Assembly (NCBI RefSeq): GCF_007829815.1
Contig: NZ_VIWT01000001.1
Span: forward strand, 5,667,001-5,731,000
Source of the DNA: Kitasatospora viridis
GTDB lineage: Bacteria; Actinomycetota; Actinomycetes; Streptomycetales; Streptomycetaceae
Reading direction: 5' to 3'
DNA: 64,000 bases
A program made the translations under genes and the position numbers. Positions 7,941-16,551 of this stretch are shown piece by piece (the first letter of the stretch is position 1; each line of letters begins with the position of its first letter). The notes below the pieces were generated by a model. The model saw only the letters and a list, made by a program, of their open reading frames with translations. It was not told where the DNA came from and searched no databases.

Positions 7941-9485
7941 TCAGCGGGCGGCGGTCGGCTGCTCGGCGGGCTCGGGCAGTTCGGCCGGCGGGCGGCGGCG
8001 GGCCGCGCGCAGGCCGAGGGCGGCCGCCACGAGGGTGGTGGCGAGCGCCGTCCAGGGCACCACGTCACCCACCCGGTCGTACCAGGTCCGGTAGCCGGGG
8101 GCGGGCAGGGCGAGCCGGACGGTCAGGGCGCCCCGGTGGGCGGTGTCCAGCCGGGCGAGCTGCCGGCCCTGGGCGTCGAAGGCGACCGAGTCGCCGGTCA
8201 GCGCCGCCTGGACCGCCGGGCGTCCGGTCTCGGCGGCCCGGACCGCCGCGAGGGAGGCGTGCTGGTCCGGGGCCCAGGTGTCCTGGAAGGTCGAGGTGGC
8301 CGACTGGTAGACCAGCAGCTGGGCGCCCTGGCGGGCGGCGGTCCTGGACAGGTCGGGGAAGGCCGACTCGAAGCAGATCAGCACGCCGGTGGGCAGCGGG
8401 CGGCCGGTGCGGTCGGGCGGCTGGAAGAGGTGGAACGACTTGCCGGGGGTGCGGTTCTCGTCGGCGGCCTTGCTGATCCGGGTCAGCCAGCCCAGCTCGT
8501 CGCGGAACGGGATGTACTCGCCGAACGGCACCAGGCGCATCTTGGCGTAGCGGCCCCGGATGCCGGTCGGGTCGATCAGCACGGCGTCCTTGGAGATGGT
8601 GCCGTCGGCCTTGCGGGCGTCCTCGTTGACCAGCAGGTCGGTGCCGGCGGTGGCGGACAGGGCGCGCAGCCGGGCGAGCGTGGCGGCGTCCCGGGACAGG
8701 TCGGTGGTGATGCTGGACTCGCCCCAGACCACCAGGTCGGGTGTGCCGGACAGGGCGCGGGTGATCGCGGTGTCCGCGTCCAGCCGGGCGTCGCCGGCCG
8801 GGGTCTCGCCGGGCTGCACCAGGGCGACGGTGGCGGTGCGGACGGTCGGCGGGGCGGTGCCGAGGGCGAAGACCAGCGGGCCGGCCGCCAGCACCGCCCC
8901 GCCCGCGCCGAGCACGCCGGCCCGCAGCACCGTGCGGTCGGCCAGCAGCGCGATCAGCACCGCCGTGTTCACCGCCACCACCGCCGCGCTGACCAGCCAG
9001 ATCCCGCCCAGCGAGGCCAGCGCCAGCTGGGTCGGCCGGCGCCACTGGGTGGCGCCGAGCAGCGCCCACGGACCGCCGAGTGCCTGCCAGGAGCGGGCGA
9101 ACTCGGAGACCACCCAGACCGCCGGCACGGTGACCAGGGCCGCCAGCGCCCGGCGCGCCGTGATCGGGGGCCGCAGCAGCGACCAGACCGCCAGGCCCAG
9201 CGCGCCCTGCAGCGCGCCGAAGAGCACCGCGATCAGCAGCAGGCCCGGCCCGACGGTGGGGATCAGCCAGTACATCGCGGCCAGCACGAAACCGGCGCCG
9301 AACCACCAGCCGCGCACCACCGCCTCCCGGGCCCGCGGCGCGCGCTGCATCAGCAGCAGCCCGGGCACCAGGGCGACCCAGGCCAGCCACTCCAGGTCGA
9401 GCGCCGGGAACGCCGCCACCGGCAGCATGCCGGCGCCCAGCGCGCCGTACCGGACGGGATGCGAGAGCGCGGTACGCAGCGACAT
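7941..9485 (-). CDS. lnt: Apolipoprotein N-acyltransferase
   Basis: A 514-residue membrane protein with about six hydrophobic segments in the first 210 residues, a C-N hydrolase (nitrilase) domain (about 215-470) and a last membrane helix near 480-500. The catalytic triad of Lnt is visible: E256 in VVWGESS, K315 in GRYAKMRLVPFGEY and C371 in GVLICFESAF. Lnt adds a third acyl chain to the N-terminal Cys of lipoproteins. The chosen ATG 9485 starts at MSLRTALSH; upstream in-frame codons are non-typical sequence. The 3' end is 7 bases from the polymerase stop codon (convergent). Streptomycetes often have more than one Lnt-like gene. Confidence 0.9.
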   Translation of the reverse strand: MSLRTALSHPVRYGALGAGMLPVAAFPALDLEWLAWVALVPGLLLMQRAPRAREAVVRGWWFGAGFVLAAMYWLIPTVGPGLLLIAVLFGALQGALGLAVWSLLRPPITARRALAALVTVPAVWVVSEFARSWQALGGPWALLGATQWRRPTQLALASLGGIWLVSAAVVAVNTAVLIALLADRTVLRAGVLGAGGAVLAAGPLVFALGTAPPTVRTATVALVQPGETPAGDARLDADTAITRALSGTPDLVVWGESSITTDLSRDAATLARLRALSATAGTDLLVNEDARKADGTISKDAVLIDPTGIRGRYAKMRLVPFGEYIPFRDELGWLTRISKAADENRTPGKSFHLFQPPDRTGRPLPTGVLICFESAFPDLSRTAARQGAQLLVYQSATSTFQDTWAPDQHASLAAVRAAETGRPAVQAALTGDSVAFDAQGRQLARLDTAHRGALTVRLALPAPGYRTWYDRVGDVVPWTALATTLVAAALGLRAARRRPPAELPEPAEQPTAAR

Positions 9486-9589
9486 GCGCCGATTGTCCGC
9501 TCCCGGGCCCGTCACCACCATGACGCGGACCGAATCGGTGAGGCGTGTCGCGCGCCCCCGGTGCACACCGCGCGCCGTACTGTCGGGCC

Positions 9590-10099
9590 ATGGCCGAGGC
9601 GACCAACACGATGCTCTTCATCACCTTCGACGGTCGGGCGGCGGCCGACGCCGCGTTCGAGGAGGCGAAGGAACTGCCCGGGGTGCGGCAGGCCGCCGTG
9701 CTCACCCGGTCGGCCGAGGGGCTCCTCGACACGCCCGAGAGCTGGGTGCGCGGCGCCGGCCGGCCCACCGTGGCGACCGGGCTGCTGGGCGGGCTGCTCG
9801 GGCTGTTCGGCGGTCCGATCGGCGTGCTGCTGGGCTGGACCGCGGGCACGGTGATCGGCGGCGCGGCCGAGCTGAAGCAGTTCCAGGAGGGCGCCGAGGG
9901 CCTGCTGGTCTACAGCCGGGACCTGGCGGAGGGGCACGCGATGCTGATCGTCGACGTGCACGAGCACGACCCGGCGCCGGCGGACGCGCTGGCCGCCGCG
10001 CACGGGGGCCGGCTGGTCCGCCGTCCGGCGGCCGAGGTCGAGGCGGAGGTCCGGGCGGCCGAGCGGGCGGCGGAGGGCAAGGGCCCTGACGGTGCGTAG
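9590..10099 (+). CDS. DUF1269-like protein with a glycine-rich helix pair
   Basis: A 169-residue protein. The N-terminus (TMLFITFDGRAAADAAFEEA) and central LLGGLLGLFGGPIGVLLGW glycine-rich hydrophobic hairpin recall DUF1269/GlsB-associated proteins that resemble general stress proteins with a buried hydrophobic loop. A Glu/Ala-rich helix ends the protein. No function is assigned. The ATG at 9590 lies six bases after TACTGT (9578-9583) with no ribosome site, indicating a leaderless transcript. It is divergent from lnt, 104 bp away. Confidence 0.7.
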   Translation: MAEATNTMLFITFDGRAAADAAFEEAKELPGVRQAAVLTRSAEGLLDTPESWVRGAGRPTVATGLLGGLLGLFGGPIGVLLGWTAGTVIGGAAELKQFQEGAEGLLVYSRDLAEGHAMLIVDVHEHDPAPADALAAAHGGRLVRRPAAEVEAEVRAAERAAEGKGPDGA

Positions 10100-10115
10100 C
10101 GTCTGACGGCGTCGT

Positions 10116-10157
10116 GGGTTGACGGCAGGTCGGGTTGACGGCAGGTCGGGCTGACGG
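10116..10157. repeat. 16-bp tandem repeat at a convergent junction
   Basis: Two exact copies of GGGTTGACGGCAGGTC (10116-10131 and 10132-10147) and a third partial copy follow the stop codon of the 9590 gene and precede the 3' end of the thioredoxin gene. Confidence 0.85.
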
Positions 10158-10166
10158 GGGCTCGGG

Positions 10167-10577
10167 TCAGTCGGCGCCGAGGGCGGTCAGCAGCTCGGCG
10201 CGGCGCGGCACCCCGGTGCTGCGGTGCAGCAGCACGCCCGCCGGGTCGAGCACCAGCACCGTCGGGGTGCGCAGCACGTTCAGCCGGTGGACCAGGGCCG
10301 GTGCCCGGTCGGCGTCCAGGTCGATGTGGGCCACGCCCGGGACGGCGGTGGCCACCTCGCCGAGCAGCCGGCGGGTCGGGCGGCAGGGCCCGCAGTGCTC
10401 GGTGGAGAACTGCACCAGGGTGGCGCGTTCGCCGAGCGGGGCGCCGAGCTCCTCGGGGGTCAGCCGGGTGCGGCGGTCGGCGGTGCGCAGGCGGCCGTCG
10501 CGGGCGGCGCGCCGCCAGCCGAACAGGCTCGCCAGCACGAGCACCAGGGCGCAGACGGCGGTGCCGGTGGTGGTCAC
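10167..10577 (-). CDS. Membrane-tethered thioredoxin-like protein
   Basis: A 136-residue protein: an N-terminal hydrophobic helix (TAVCALVLVLASLFGW) then a thioredoxin fold. The active site is HCGPC and the cis-Pro strand is LRTPTVLVLD. Its single N-terminal helix without a cleavage site suggests a membrane anchor with the active site outside the cytoplasm, where it would reduce or exchange disulfides. The start is GTG 10577, with CACACT six bases upstream, suggesting leaderless expression. It is divergent from the DUF4395 gene; DUF4395 membrane proteins are commonly encoded next to such thioredoxins in actinobacteria, so a redox pair is likely. Confidence 0.85.
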   Translation of the reverse strand: MTTTGTAVCALVLVLASLFGWRRAARDGRLRTADRRTRLTPEELGAPLGERATLVQFSTEHCGPCRPTRRLLGEVATAVPGVAHIDLDADRAPALVHRLNVLRTPTVLVLDPAGVLLHRSTGVPRRAELLTALGAD

Positions 10578-10677
10578 CGCCCCAGTGTGGTGGGCGGGTG
10601 TGACGGGGGTGTTACGCCTGATGGCAGTCGTGCGGCGGGCCGGGCGCCGGGGGCTGAGCGGTCGTTAGGGTCGGCGG

Positions 10678-11091
10678 ATGGACCTCGGGCTGATCGATCC
10701 GCGCGGGCCGCGCTTCGCCGCCGCGCTCACCTCCGTGCTGCTCGCGGCGGTGCTGGTGACCGGTAGCGGGTGGCTGCTGGCCGCGCAGGCGGCGGTGTTC
10801 GCGCTCGGGGTGGCGGGGCGCTCGCCGTACGGGTGGCTGTACCGGCGCCTGGTCCGGCCGCGGTTGGGACCGCCCGGCGAGCTGGAGGACCCGCGGCCGC
10901 CGCGGTTCGCCCAGGTGGTGGGGCTGGGGTTCGCGCTGGTGGGGGTGGCCGGGTTCGCGGGCGGCCTGCCGTGGCTGGGGTTCGCGGCCGGCGGGCTGGC
11001 GTTGGCGGCCGCGTTCCTGAACGCGGCGTTCGGGTACTGCCTGGGCTGCGAGCTCTACCTGGTGGGCCGGCGGCTTCAGCGGGCCAGGTAG
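10678..11091 (+). CDS. DUF4395 membrane protein
   Basis: A 137-residue protein with about four hydrophobic segments and the conserved motifs IDPRGPRFAA near the start and FGYCLGCELYL near the end. The two Cys of CLGC are typical for DUF4395, a family usually found beside thioredoxin-like genes, which suggests a membrane thiol-redox role. The ATG at 10678 lies exactly six bases after TAGGGT (10666-10671), so the message is probably leaderless. The last 16 bases overlap the 3' end of the SDR gene on the other strand, and the last residues are therefore encoded by DNA used on both strands. Confidence 0.85.
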   Translation: MDLGLIDPRGPRFAAALTSVLLAAVLVTGSGWLLAAQAAVFALGVAGRSPYGWLYRRLVRPRLGPPGELEDPRPPRFAQVVGLGFALVGVAGFAGGLPWLGFAAGGLALAAAFLNAAFGYCLGCELYLVGRRLQRAR

Positions 11092-11843
11092 CCGCCGTCC
11101 ACCGGGAGCACCGCGCCGGTGATGAAGGAGGCGGCGTCGGAGGCGAGGAAGGCGATCGCGCGGGCGACTTCCTCCGGCGCGCCGAGCCGGCCCAGCGGGT
11201 GGGCGGCCGCCATCTCGGTGAGGTACTCGGGCCCGCCGGGTTCGTCCGCCAGGGCGCGCACCCGCTCGGTGGTGATGGTGCCCGGGGCGACGGCGTTGAC
11301 CCGGATGCCCTGGGCCGCCCATTCGACGGCGAGGTGCACGGTGAGTCCGGAGGCGACGAACTTGGCCGGGCCGTAGGCGGCTTGGCGGGCCTGGCCGGCC
11401 AGGCCGGAGATCGACGAGACGCAGACGATGGCGCCGCCGCCGGTCCGCCGCATCGCCTCGATCGCGTACTTGCAGGTGAGGAACATGCCCTTGCCGTCCA
11501 CGGCCATGACGTGGTCCCAGTCCTCGGGCGTGGTCTCCAGCACGTCGGAGAGCGGCAGGACACCGGCGTTGGCGACGGCGACGTCGAGCCTGCCGTGCCG
11601 CTGGACGGCGGTGGCGACGGCGCGGCGGACGTCCTCGGGGTCGGTGACGTCGGCGGTGGCGGTGCTGAGGCCGGTCTGGGCGAGCTCCCGGTGCAGCGCG
11701 GCCAGGCCCGCCGCGTTGACGTCGGTGGCGAGCACCCGGGCGCCGAGCCGCGCGAGGAGGGTGGCGGTGGCCCTCCCGATTCCGCTGGCGGCGCCGGTGA
11801 CCAGGCAGCTCTTACCGGTGAGGTCGACCAGGGGGATCGTCAT
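11076..11843 (-). CDS. SDR family oxidoreductase
   Basis: A 255-residue classical short-chain dehydrogenase. It has GAASGIGRATATLLARLGAR for NAD(P) binding, NAG in VAVANAGV, catalytic Ser in VSSISG and the YGPAK (YxxxK) active site. The C-terminus is HPLGRLGAPEEVARAIAFLA and PVDGGYLAR, typical of FabG-like enzymes. The acidic Asp after the second strand (LATDVN) favours NAD. It reduces a ketone or oxidises an alcohol; the substrate is not evident. The ATG at 11843 has AGGGAG 8 bases upstream; a GTG two codons earlier is too close to the site. Confidence 0.9.
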   Translation of the reverse strand: MTIPLVDLTGKSCLVTGAASGIGRATATLLARLGARVLATDVNAAGLAALHRELAQTGLSTATADVTDPEDVRRAVATAVQRHGRLDVAVANAGVLPLSDVLETTPEDWDHVMAVDGKGMFLTCKYAIEAMRRTGGGAIVCVSSISGLAGQARQAAYGPAKFVASGLTVHLAVEWAAQGIRVNAVAPGTITTERVRALADEPGGPEYLTEMAAAHPLGRLGAPEEVARAIAFLASDAASFITGAVLPVDGGYLAR

Positions 11844-12163
11844 GTCCACTGCTCCCTAGGGGCGTTGCCTGCCAGGGGACCATAGCGCGGGTGGGGGCGG
11901 GTGCGGGGGAGCGCAGCGGCGTCAAACAAGTTCCAACAGAATCAGTGGTGACTTGTGATGATTAATGTTCTAGCATCTGCGGTGTCCCGCCGAGGTGAAG
12001 ATCGGCTATCGGTCGCGCCCGACGCTGAGCGCACCGGATCTTGACCGGTGGCGGGAGTGGGAGGCCGCTGAGGGTCGGCCGACCCACCCGCCCAGGGGTT
12101 GTCGGTGCGCCGCCCTGACAGACATCGCGCCGACGGCCCCCGGGGGAGCCAGTGGAGAAAAGG
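11844..12163. other. Intergenic region without a supported gene
   Basis: About 320 bp between the SDR start and the terminator of the secreted protein gene. The part around 11930-11980 is notably AT-rich for this genome (for example GATTAATGTTCTAGCAT) and could hold a promoter for the SDR. I see no clear coding sequence. Confidence 0.5.
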
Positions 12164-12197
12164 CCGCAGGGCCGTGGCGATCGCCACGGCCCTGCGG
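12164..12197 (-). terminator. Intrinsic terminator with U-tract
   Basis: Perfect 34-base palindrome (17-bp arms, 12164-12180 and 12181-12197, loop formed by the central GATC). On the minus strand it is followed by CCTTTTCTCC, a partial U-tract. It lies 18 bases after the stop codon of the secreted protein gene. Confidence 0.9.
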
Positions 12198-12215
12198 TTC
12201 GTCACTGGTTGAGCG

Positions 12216-14174
12216 TCAGCTCGCGGTCAGCGCGGTGTCGTCGATCACGAAGCTGGTCTGGGCGGAGGAGGAGTTCTCCACGCCCTTGAACTGCAGGGTG
12301 ACGCTCTGGCCGGCGTAGGCCGAGAGGTCGTAGGTCTCCTGGACGTAGCCGGAGTTGGCGTTCAGGTTGGAGAAGCTGGCCACGGTGGTGCCGTTGGCGG
12401 TCACGGTCAGCTTGTCGGCGGCCGTGGTGCCGGTCTTGGCGGTGTCGATGTGCAGCCAGAAGGAGAAGCTCGCCTTGCAGCCGGCCGGGACGGTGACCGT
12501 CTGGGCCAGGGTGTCGGTGTGGGCGGAGCCGTAACCGTCGAGCCAGGCGTCGTAGTTGCCGCTGTGGGCCGGCTCGCTGGTGGTGTCACTGTTGATCACA
12601 CCGGAGGTCGCGGTCCACGGCGAGGCGGAGCCGGACTCGAAGCCCGCGTTGCCGAGCAGCTGGCCCGGGTTGGCGCAGGAGGTCGCGCCGGCCTCGGTCC
12701 AGGTGAAGCTGGTGGAGCCGGTGGCGCCGGTGCCGTCGGTCACCGTGACGGTCACCGAGGAGGAGCCGGAGGCGGTCGGGGTGCCCGAGATCAGACCGGT
12801 CGAGGAGTTGATCGACAGGCCGGCCGGCAGGCCGGTGGCCGCGTAGGTCAGGGTCTGGCCGGAGGCCGAGTCCGAGGCGTTGATCTGCAGCGAGGCGGCG
12901 GTGCCGACGGTGCCGCTCTGGTTGCCCGGGCCGGTGACGGTGACGGTGTTGCCACCGGTGCCGCCGCCGTGGTTCAGGATCGGGTGCGAGATCGAGCACG
13001 CGTTGGTGTCGTTCGACCAGCTCGCCTGCTCGGCGAAGGTGCCGGTGGCGAAGGTGACCATGGCCGCGCCGCCGGTGGTGCCGGGCTTCAGCCAGGCGCA
13101 CTCGTCGGAGTTCTCCTGGCCGTTGTAGGTGGCGTCACCGGTGTGGTTGGTCCAGCCGCCCGCCGGGTTCTGGTCCGACATCATCTCGTGCCACTCGTGA
13201 CCCAGGGTCATGGTGTAGCCGTCGAGGGTGCCGGGCGAGTTGACGAAGCCGACGCCGCAGTTGGCGCCCTGGTCGATGTTGTACGGCTGGTTCGAGAAGG
13301 CGATGTCGCCGTAGGGCGAGTTCGCCGCACCGCCGGTGAGGGTGGTGTCGCCGTTCCAGTCGTGCCAGGCGCAGTAACCGGTGTTCGGGTCCTGGTAGTT
13401 GTCCGGGTCGGTGCCGTGCGGCGACAGGACGATGTAGTACGCGTCGCGGTTCGCGGCGGCCGTGGTGTTGCCGAAGTGGCCGGCGGCGTTGATGGCCTCC
13501 TGGGCCAGCTGGTTGCCGGTCGCGGCGGACGGCGAGGCGGCCGAGTTGTCGTACCAGACGCCGGAGAGCACACCGCCGGCCTGGTACGGGATGAAGTTGG
13601 CGTTCGCCGGGCAGCTGGTGGCGCCGGAGGCCACGTTCGGGCCGTCGCACCACTGGGTCAGGTCGGCCGACCAGGTCTCGTTGTTGGTGCCGATGCCCTT
13701 GAACATCTGCTGGGTCGCACCCGCCGCGCCGGCCGAGTCGCCGGAGAACTTGGCGTTGCCGTTGGCGTCGGTGGTCTGGGTACCCCACTGGGTCCCGTAG
13801 AACACCAGGTAGACCTTGGAGTGGCCGCTCTGCACGCCGATGCCGTCGACGCCGCCGCCGTAGGAGAGGGTCTCCGCGCCGGTCGCGGCCGCGGTGGCCT
13901 GGTTGGCGAGGATGGAACGGCGGTGCGCCTCGTACGCCTTGACGCCCGGGGCCTTGCTGGCGTTGATCGAGGCGCTGTAGGGGTTGAACTCGTTCTTGAC
14001 CGTCGAGCCGGCGAAGGCGGCACTGTGGTGCGCCTGGCCCGAGGTGGCGGCCGGAGCGGCAGCGGCCTGGGCCGGAGCGGCCATCATCGACAGGCCGGCG
14101 GCGGCCAGCGACAGCGTCGCTATGCCGGTCAGCGCCGCGAACTTCGCGCGGCGCGGGGCGGGGGACTGACCCAT
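12216..14174 (-). CDS. Large secreted HExxE protein with Ig-like and lectin-like domains
   Basis: A 652-residue exported protein. Signal peptide: about residues 1-37 ending APAQA. The main domain (about 105-400) has VYLVFYGTQW, CAWHDWNGD (268-274) and GHEWHE (325-330), the same elements as the 31.4-kb protein, and resembles phosphate-induced (EXORDIUM/Phi_1) proteins whose helix carries HELAE. The motif is HExxE, not the zincin HExxH. A putative Ig domain (about 411-492, ending GLPAGLSINSSTGLISGTP) and a beta-rich C-terminal domain (about 500-652) with ID-type end follow. It is likely extracellular; enzymatic activity is unproven. The ATG at 14174 was chosen because it starts the signal; GAGAGG lies upstream. 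Confidence 0.75.
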   Translation of the reverse strand: MGQSPAPRRAKFAALTGIATLSLAAAGLSMMAAPAQAAAAPAATSGQAHHSAAFAGSTVKNEFNPYSASINASKAPGVKAYEAHRRSILANQATAAATGAETLSYGGGVDGIGVQSGHSKVYLVFYGTQWGTQTTDANGNAKFSGDSAGAAGATQQMFKGIGTNNETWSADLTQWCDGPNVASGATSCPANANFIPYQAGGVLSGVWYDNSAASPSAATGNQLAQEAINAAGHFGNTTAAANRDAYYIVLSPHGTDPDNYQDPNTGYCAWHDWNGDTTLTGGAANSPYGDIAFSNQPYNIDQGANCGVGFVNSPGTLDGYTMTLGHEWHEMMSDQNPAGGWTNHTGDATYNGQENSDECAWLKPGTTGGAAMVTFATGTFAEQASWSNDTNACSISHPILNHGGGTGGNTVTVTGPGNQSGTVGTAASLQINASDSASGQTLTYAATGLPAGLSINSSTGLISGTPTASGSSSVTVTVTDGTGATGSTSFTWTEAGATSCANPGQLLGNAGFESGSASPWTATSGVINSDTTSEPAHSGNYDAWLDGYGSAHTDTLAQTVTVPAGCKASFSFWLHIDTAKTGTTAADKLTVTANGTTVASFSNLNANSGYVQETYDLSAYAGQSVTLQFKGVENSSSAQTSFVIDDTALTAS

Positions 14175-14508
14175 GAGGTGTGGGAGCCTCTCTCGTGAAC
14201 CGACCGTCCACGTGTGGGAACGCGGACTGGTCCCTTGTGGGGAAAGGACGAGCGCATTGCGTGTGGAGGCGGAATCGATTCGGTCAGGAATTGACTGTCC
14301 ATCACCACAACCGCCTGCTGGTGCTGAAGCAAAGCAGAGTGGGTTAACGCAGGTCAACGGGGAACACTAACGAACTGCTTACATCGTGATATTCGCAGGT
14401 CAGAGGCCATGCGAAGTTGAACTTGCGGTGCTGCGGCATTCAGTGAATAGGACTCGGAATACAGTTTCGTATTCGGTTCACGAAACGCCGTCCCGAGGAG
14501 GAAAAAAC
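14175..14508. other. Divergent intergenic control region
   Basis: A 334-bp, comparatively AT-rich stretch between two divergent genes. It contains an inverted repeat GAATAC-6-GTATTC (14457-14462 and 14469-14474) and an overlapping TTTCGT/ACGAAA pair, just upstream of the F420-type oxidoreductase start. A regulator probably binds there. No gene is seen. Confidence 0.55.
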
Positions 14509-15546
14509 ATGACCGAACTGCGTTTGGACGTCACCGCGACCGGTCGGCCCACCGGCGCGCCCGAGTTGGCGGCCGCCGCGGAGCACCGTGGTCTGGACCG
14601 GTTCAGCATGTCGGAGACCACCCACGACCCGTTCCTCCAGCTGGTCCGGGTGGCCGACCGGACCGAACGGATCGAGCTGGCCACCGGAGTCGCGATCGCC
14701 TTCGCCCGCACCCCGATGGCGCTCGCCTACCAGGCCTGGGGACTGCACGAACTCTCCGGCGGGCGCGCGGTGCTGGGCCTCGGCTCCCAGGTGAAGCCGC
14801 ACGTGGTCCGACGGTTCGGCATGCCCTGGGACCGGCCGGCGGCCCGGATGCGCGAGTACGTGGCGGCGGTGCGGGCGATCTGGCACAGCTGGCAGACCGG
14901 TGAACGGCTGTCCTTCCGGGGCGACTTCTACACCCACACGCTGATGACCCCGGCCTTCGCCCCCGGGCCGGTGCCGCAGGGCACCCCGCCGATCCTGCTG
15001 GCCGGCGTCGGCCCGCTGATGACCGAGGCCGCCGGCGCGGTCGCCGACGGCCTGATCTGCCACCCCTTCGGCTCGGTGGCCTACCTGACGGAGCGCGTGC
15101 TGCCCCGGGTGCGGGCCGCCCGGGCCGGGGCCGAGGTGGCCGGGGCGGCCTGGACGCGGCGCCCGTTCGAGGTGGTGGGCAACGTGCTGACCGCCACCGG
15201 GCGCACCGAGGAGGAGCTGGCCGCGAACCGCCGCGGGGTGGCGGAGCGGATCGCCTTCTACGCCTCCACGCCGGCCTACCGGGCCGTGCTGGACGCGCAC
15301 GGCTGGGGCGAGCTGCACGAGCAGCTGCACCGGATGTCGGTGCGCGGGCGCTGGGCGGAGATGGGCGACCTGATCGACGATCAGGTCTTCGACGCCTTCG
15401 CGGTGGCCGGCGAGCCGGCCGCCGTCGCCCGGGAGCTGCACCGCCGGTACGCCGGGGTGGTCGACCGGCTCTCGGTGACGGGGCCCGAGGCGGCCGATCC
15501 GGCGCCGCTGCTGGACGTGCTGGCCGAGGTCCGGGCGCTGGGCTGA
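14509..15546 (+). CDS. TIGR03617-type F420-dependent LLM oxidoreductase
   Basis: A 345-residue TIM-barrel protein of the luciferase-like monooxygenase superfamily. The segments DRFSMSETTHDPFLQL, IELATGVAIAFARTPM, RAVLGLGSQVKPHVVRRF and WQTGERLSFRGDFYTHTLMTP match the TIGR03617 F420-dependent group, which is common in actinobacteria. The flavin would be coenzyme F420; the substrate is unknown. The start ATG 14509 has a strong GAGGAG site 9 bases upstream. The stop is followed by a 15-bp tandem repeat. No obvious operon partner is nearby. Confidence 0.85.
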   Translation: MTELRLDVTATGRPTGAPELAAAAEHRGLDRFSMSETTHDPFLQLVRVADRTERIELATGVAIAFARTPMALAYQAWGLHELSGGRAVLGLGSQVKPHVVRRFGMPWDRPAARMREYVAAVRAIWHSWQTGERLSFRGDFYTHTLMTPAFAPGPVPQGTPPILLAGVGPLMTEAAGAVADGLICHPFGSVAYLTERVLPRVRAARAGAEVAGAAWTRRPFEVVGNVLTATGRTEEELAANRRGVAERIAFYASTPAYRAVLDAHGWGELHEQLHRMSVRGRWAEMGDLIDDQVFDAFAVAGEPAAVARELHRRYAGVVDRLSVTGPEAADPAPLLDVLAEVRALG

Positions 15547-15571
15547 CGGGCCGCCGGCTGATGGGGCGCCG

Positions 15572-15655
15572 GCGGACGGTGGGTCAGCGGACGGCAAGTC
15601 AGTGGACGACGGGTCAGCGAGCGGCGGTGACGGCGGCTCAGCGGACAGCGGCTCA
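15572..15655. repeat. 15-bp degenerate tandem repeat carrying stop codons
   Basis: Units of GCGGACGGTGGGTCA type at 15572-15586, 15587-15601 and 15602-15616, a 24-bp variant (15617-15640), then 15641-15655. Each unit ends TCA, which reads as TGA on the minus strand; the last TCA is the stop codon of the methyltransferase gene. Confidence 0.85.
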
Positions 15656-16453
15656 GCGGACGGCGGCCGTCATCGCGTCGGTGACGGAGCGCCAGGCCAG
15701 GCCCGCCTCGCCGAATCCGGCGGCGATCAGCTGCTCCAGCTGCCACTCGGTGGTGTGGACGTCGCCGTCCTTGTGGTCGCGGTAGACGGCGCTGCGGGCG
15801 GCCACCGCCTCGGCCAGCCGCGGGTCCGCGGCCGCCGCCTGCCACCACTCGGCCCAGCTCAGCACGCCGGCCGCCGACTCGGCCTGCTGGCGCCGCTGTT
15901 CGGCCGTGCGCACCAGCTCGTTGAGCCGCGGGGTGGCGGGCTGCGGGCAGTGGTCGGCGTTGAGGAAGACGCCGCCGGGGCGGAGCAGCCCGGCCAGGTC
16001 GCGGTAGAGCCGCAGCAGGTCGTCGGTGGCCAGCCAGTGCAGCGCGGTGGCTGTCACCACGGCGTCGAACGGGCCCTCGGGCAGCGCGGCGGCCCAGTCG
16101 GGGTCGCGCAGGTCGGCGGTGACCAGGGTGAACCGGCCGTCGCCGGCGAAGTGGCCCTCGGCGATGGCGAGCAGGGCCAGGTCCAGGTCGACGCCGACGC
16201 TGCTCGCACCGGGCAGCCGGGCGAGCAGCCGCTCGGTGATGCTGCCGGTGCCGCAGGCCAGGTCGAGCACCCGGGCGTGCGGGCCGCCCACGGCCTCGAC
16301 CAGGTCGATCATCACCCGGAACCGCTCCTCGCGGTCCGGGAGGTACCAGCCCTGCTGGGCGTCCCAGCTGCGCTGCCAGTCGTCCCAGTAGGCGCGGTCG
16401 GCGGCCGCGGTGCCGGCGGTCGTGCTGGTGCTGGTGGTCTTGGTGCTGGACAT
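15653..16453 (-). CDS. Class I SAM-dependent methyltransferase
   Basis: A 266-residue protein with a Rossmann-type methyltransferase core. VLDLACGTGSITERLL is motif I (SAM-binding), GVDLDLALL supplies the acidic residue for the ribose, LRDPDWAAALPEGPFDAVVTATALHWL contains the post-motif strand, and LLRPGGVFLNAD is motif III. A Thr/Ser-rich start precedes the domain. The target is not evident. The ATG at 16453 has GGGGAGAG immediately upstream. The 3' end lies within a 15-bp tandem repeat whose units carry extra TGA stops in the same frame spacing. Confidence 0.85.
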   Translation of the reverse strand: MSSTKTTSTSTTAGTAAADRAYWDDWQRSWDAQQGWYLPDREERFRVMIDLVEAVGGPHARVLDLACGTGSITERLLARLPGASSVGVDLDLALLAIAEGHFAGDGRFTLVTADLRDPDWAAALPEGPFDAVVTATALHWLATDDLLRLYRDLAGLLRPGGVFLNADHCPQPATPRLNELVRTAEQRRQQAESAAGVLSWAEWWQAAAADPRLAEAVAARSAVYRDHKDGDVHTTEWQLEQLIAAGFGEAGLAWRSVTDAMTAAVR

Positions 16454-16551
16454 GGCTCTCCCCCTGAGATCCGGTAAGGACCCTGCCCGGTCGGCAGGTG
16501 TTACAAAGCTTGGCGCATGCGTGAGTAACAGGCAAGAGCCATTTTCATCTC

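Noticed and set aside
11995-12318. A possible plus-strand small gene starting at GTG 11995
   Set aside because: It runs through a perfect terminator palindrome and into the end of the secreted protein gene, and has neither a ribosome site nor a recognisable motif.
12216-14174. Calling the secreted protein a zinc metalloprotease of the HExxH type
   Set aside because: The motif is HEWHE/HEYAE, that is HExxE; the second His is not at the zincin position.
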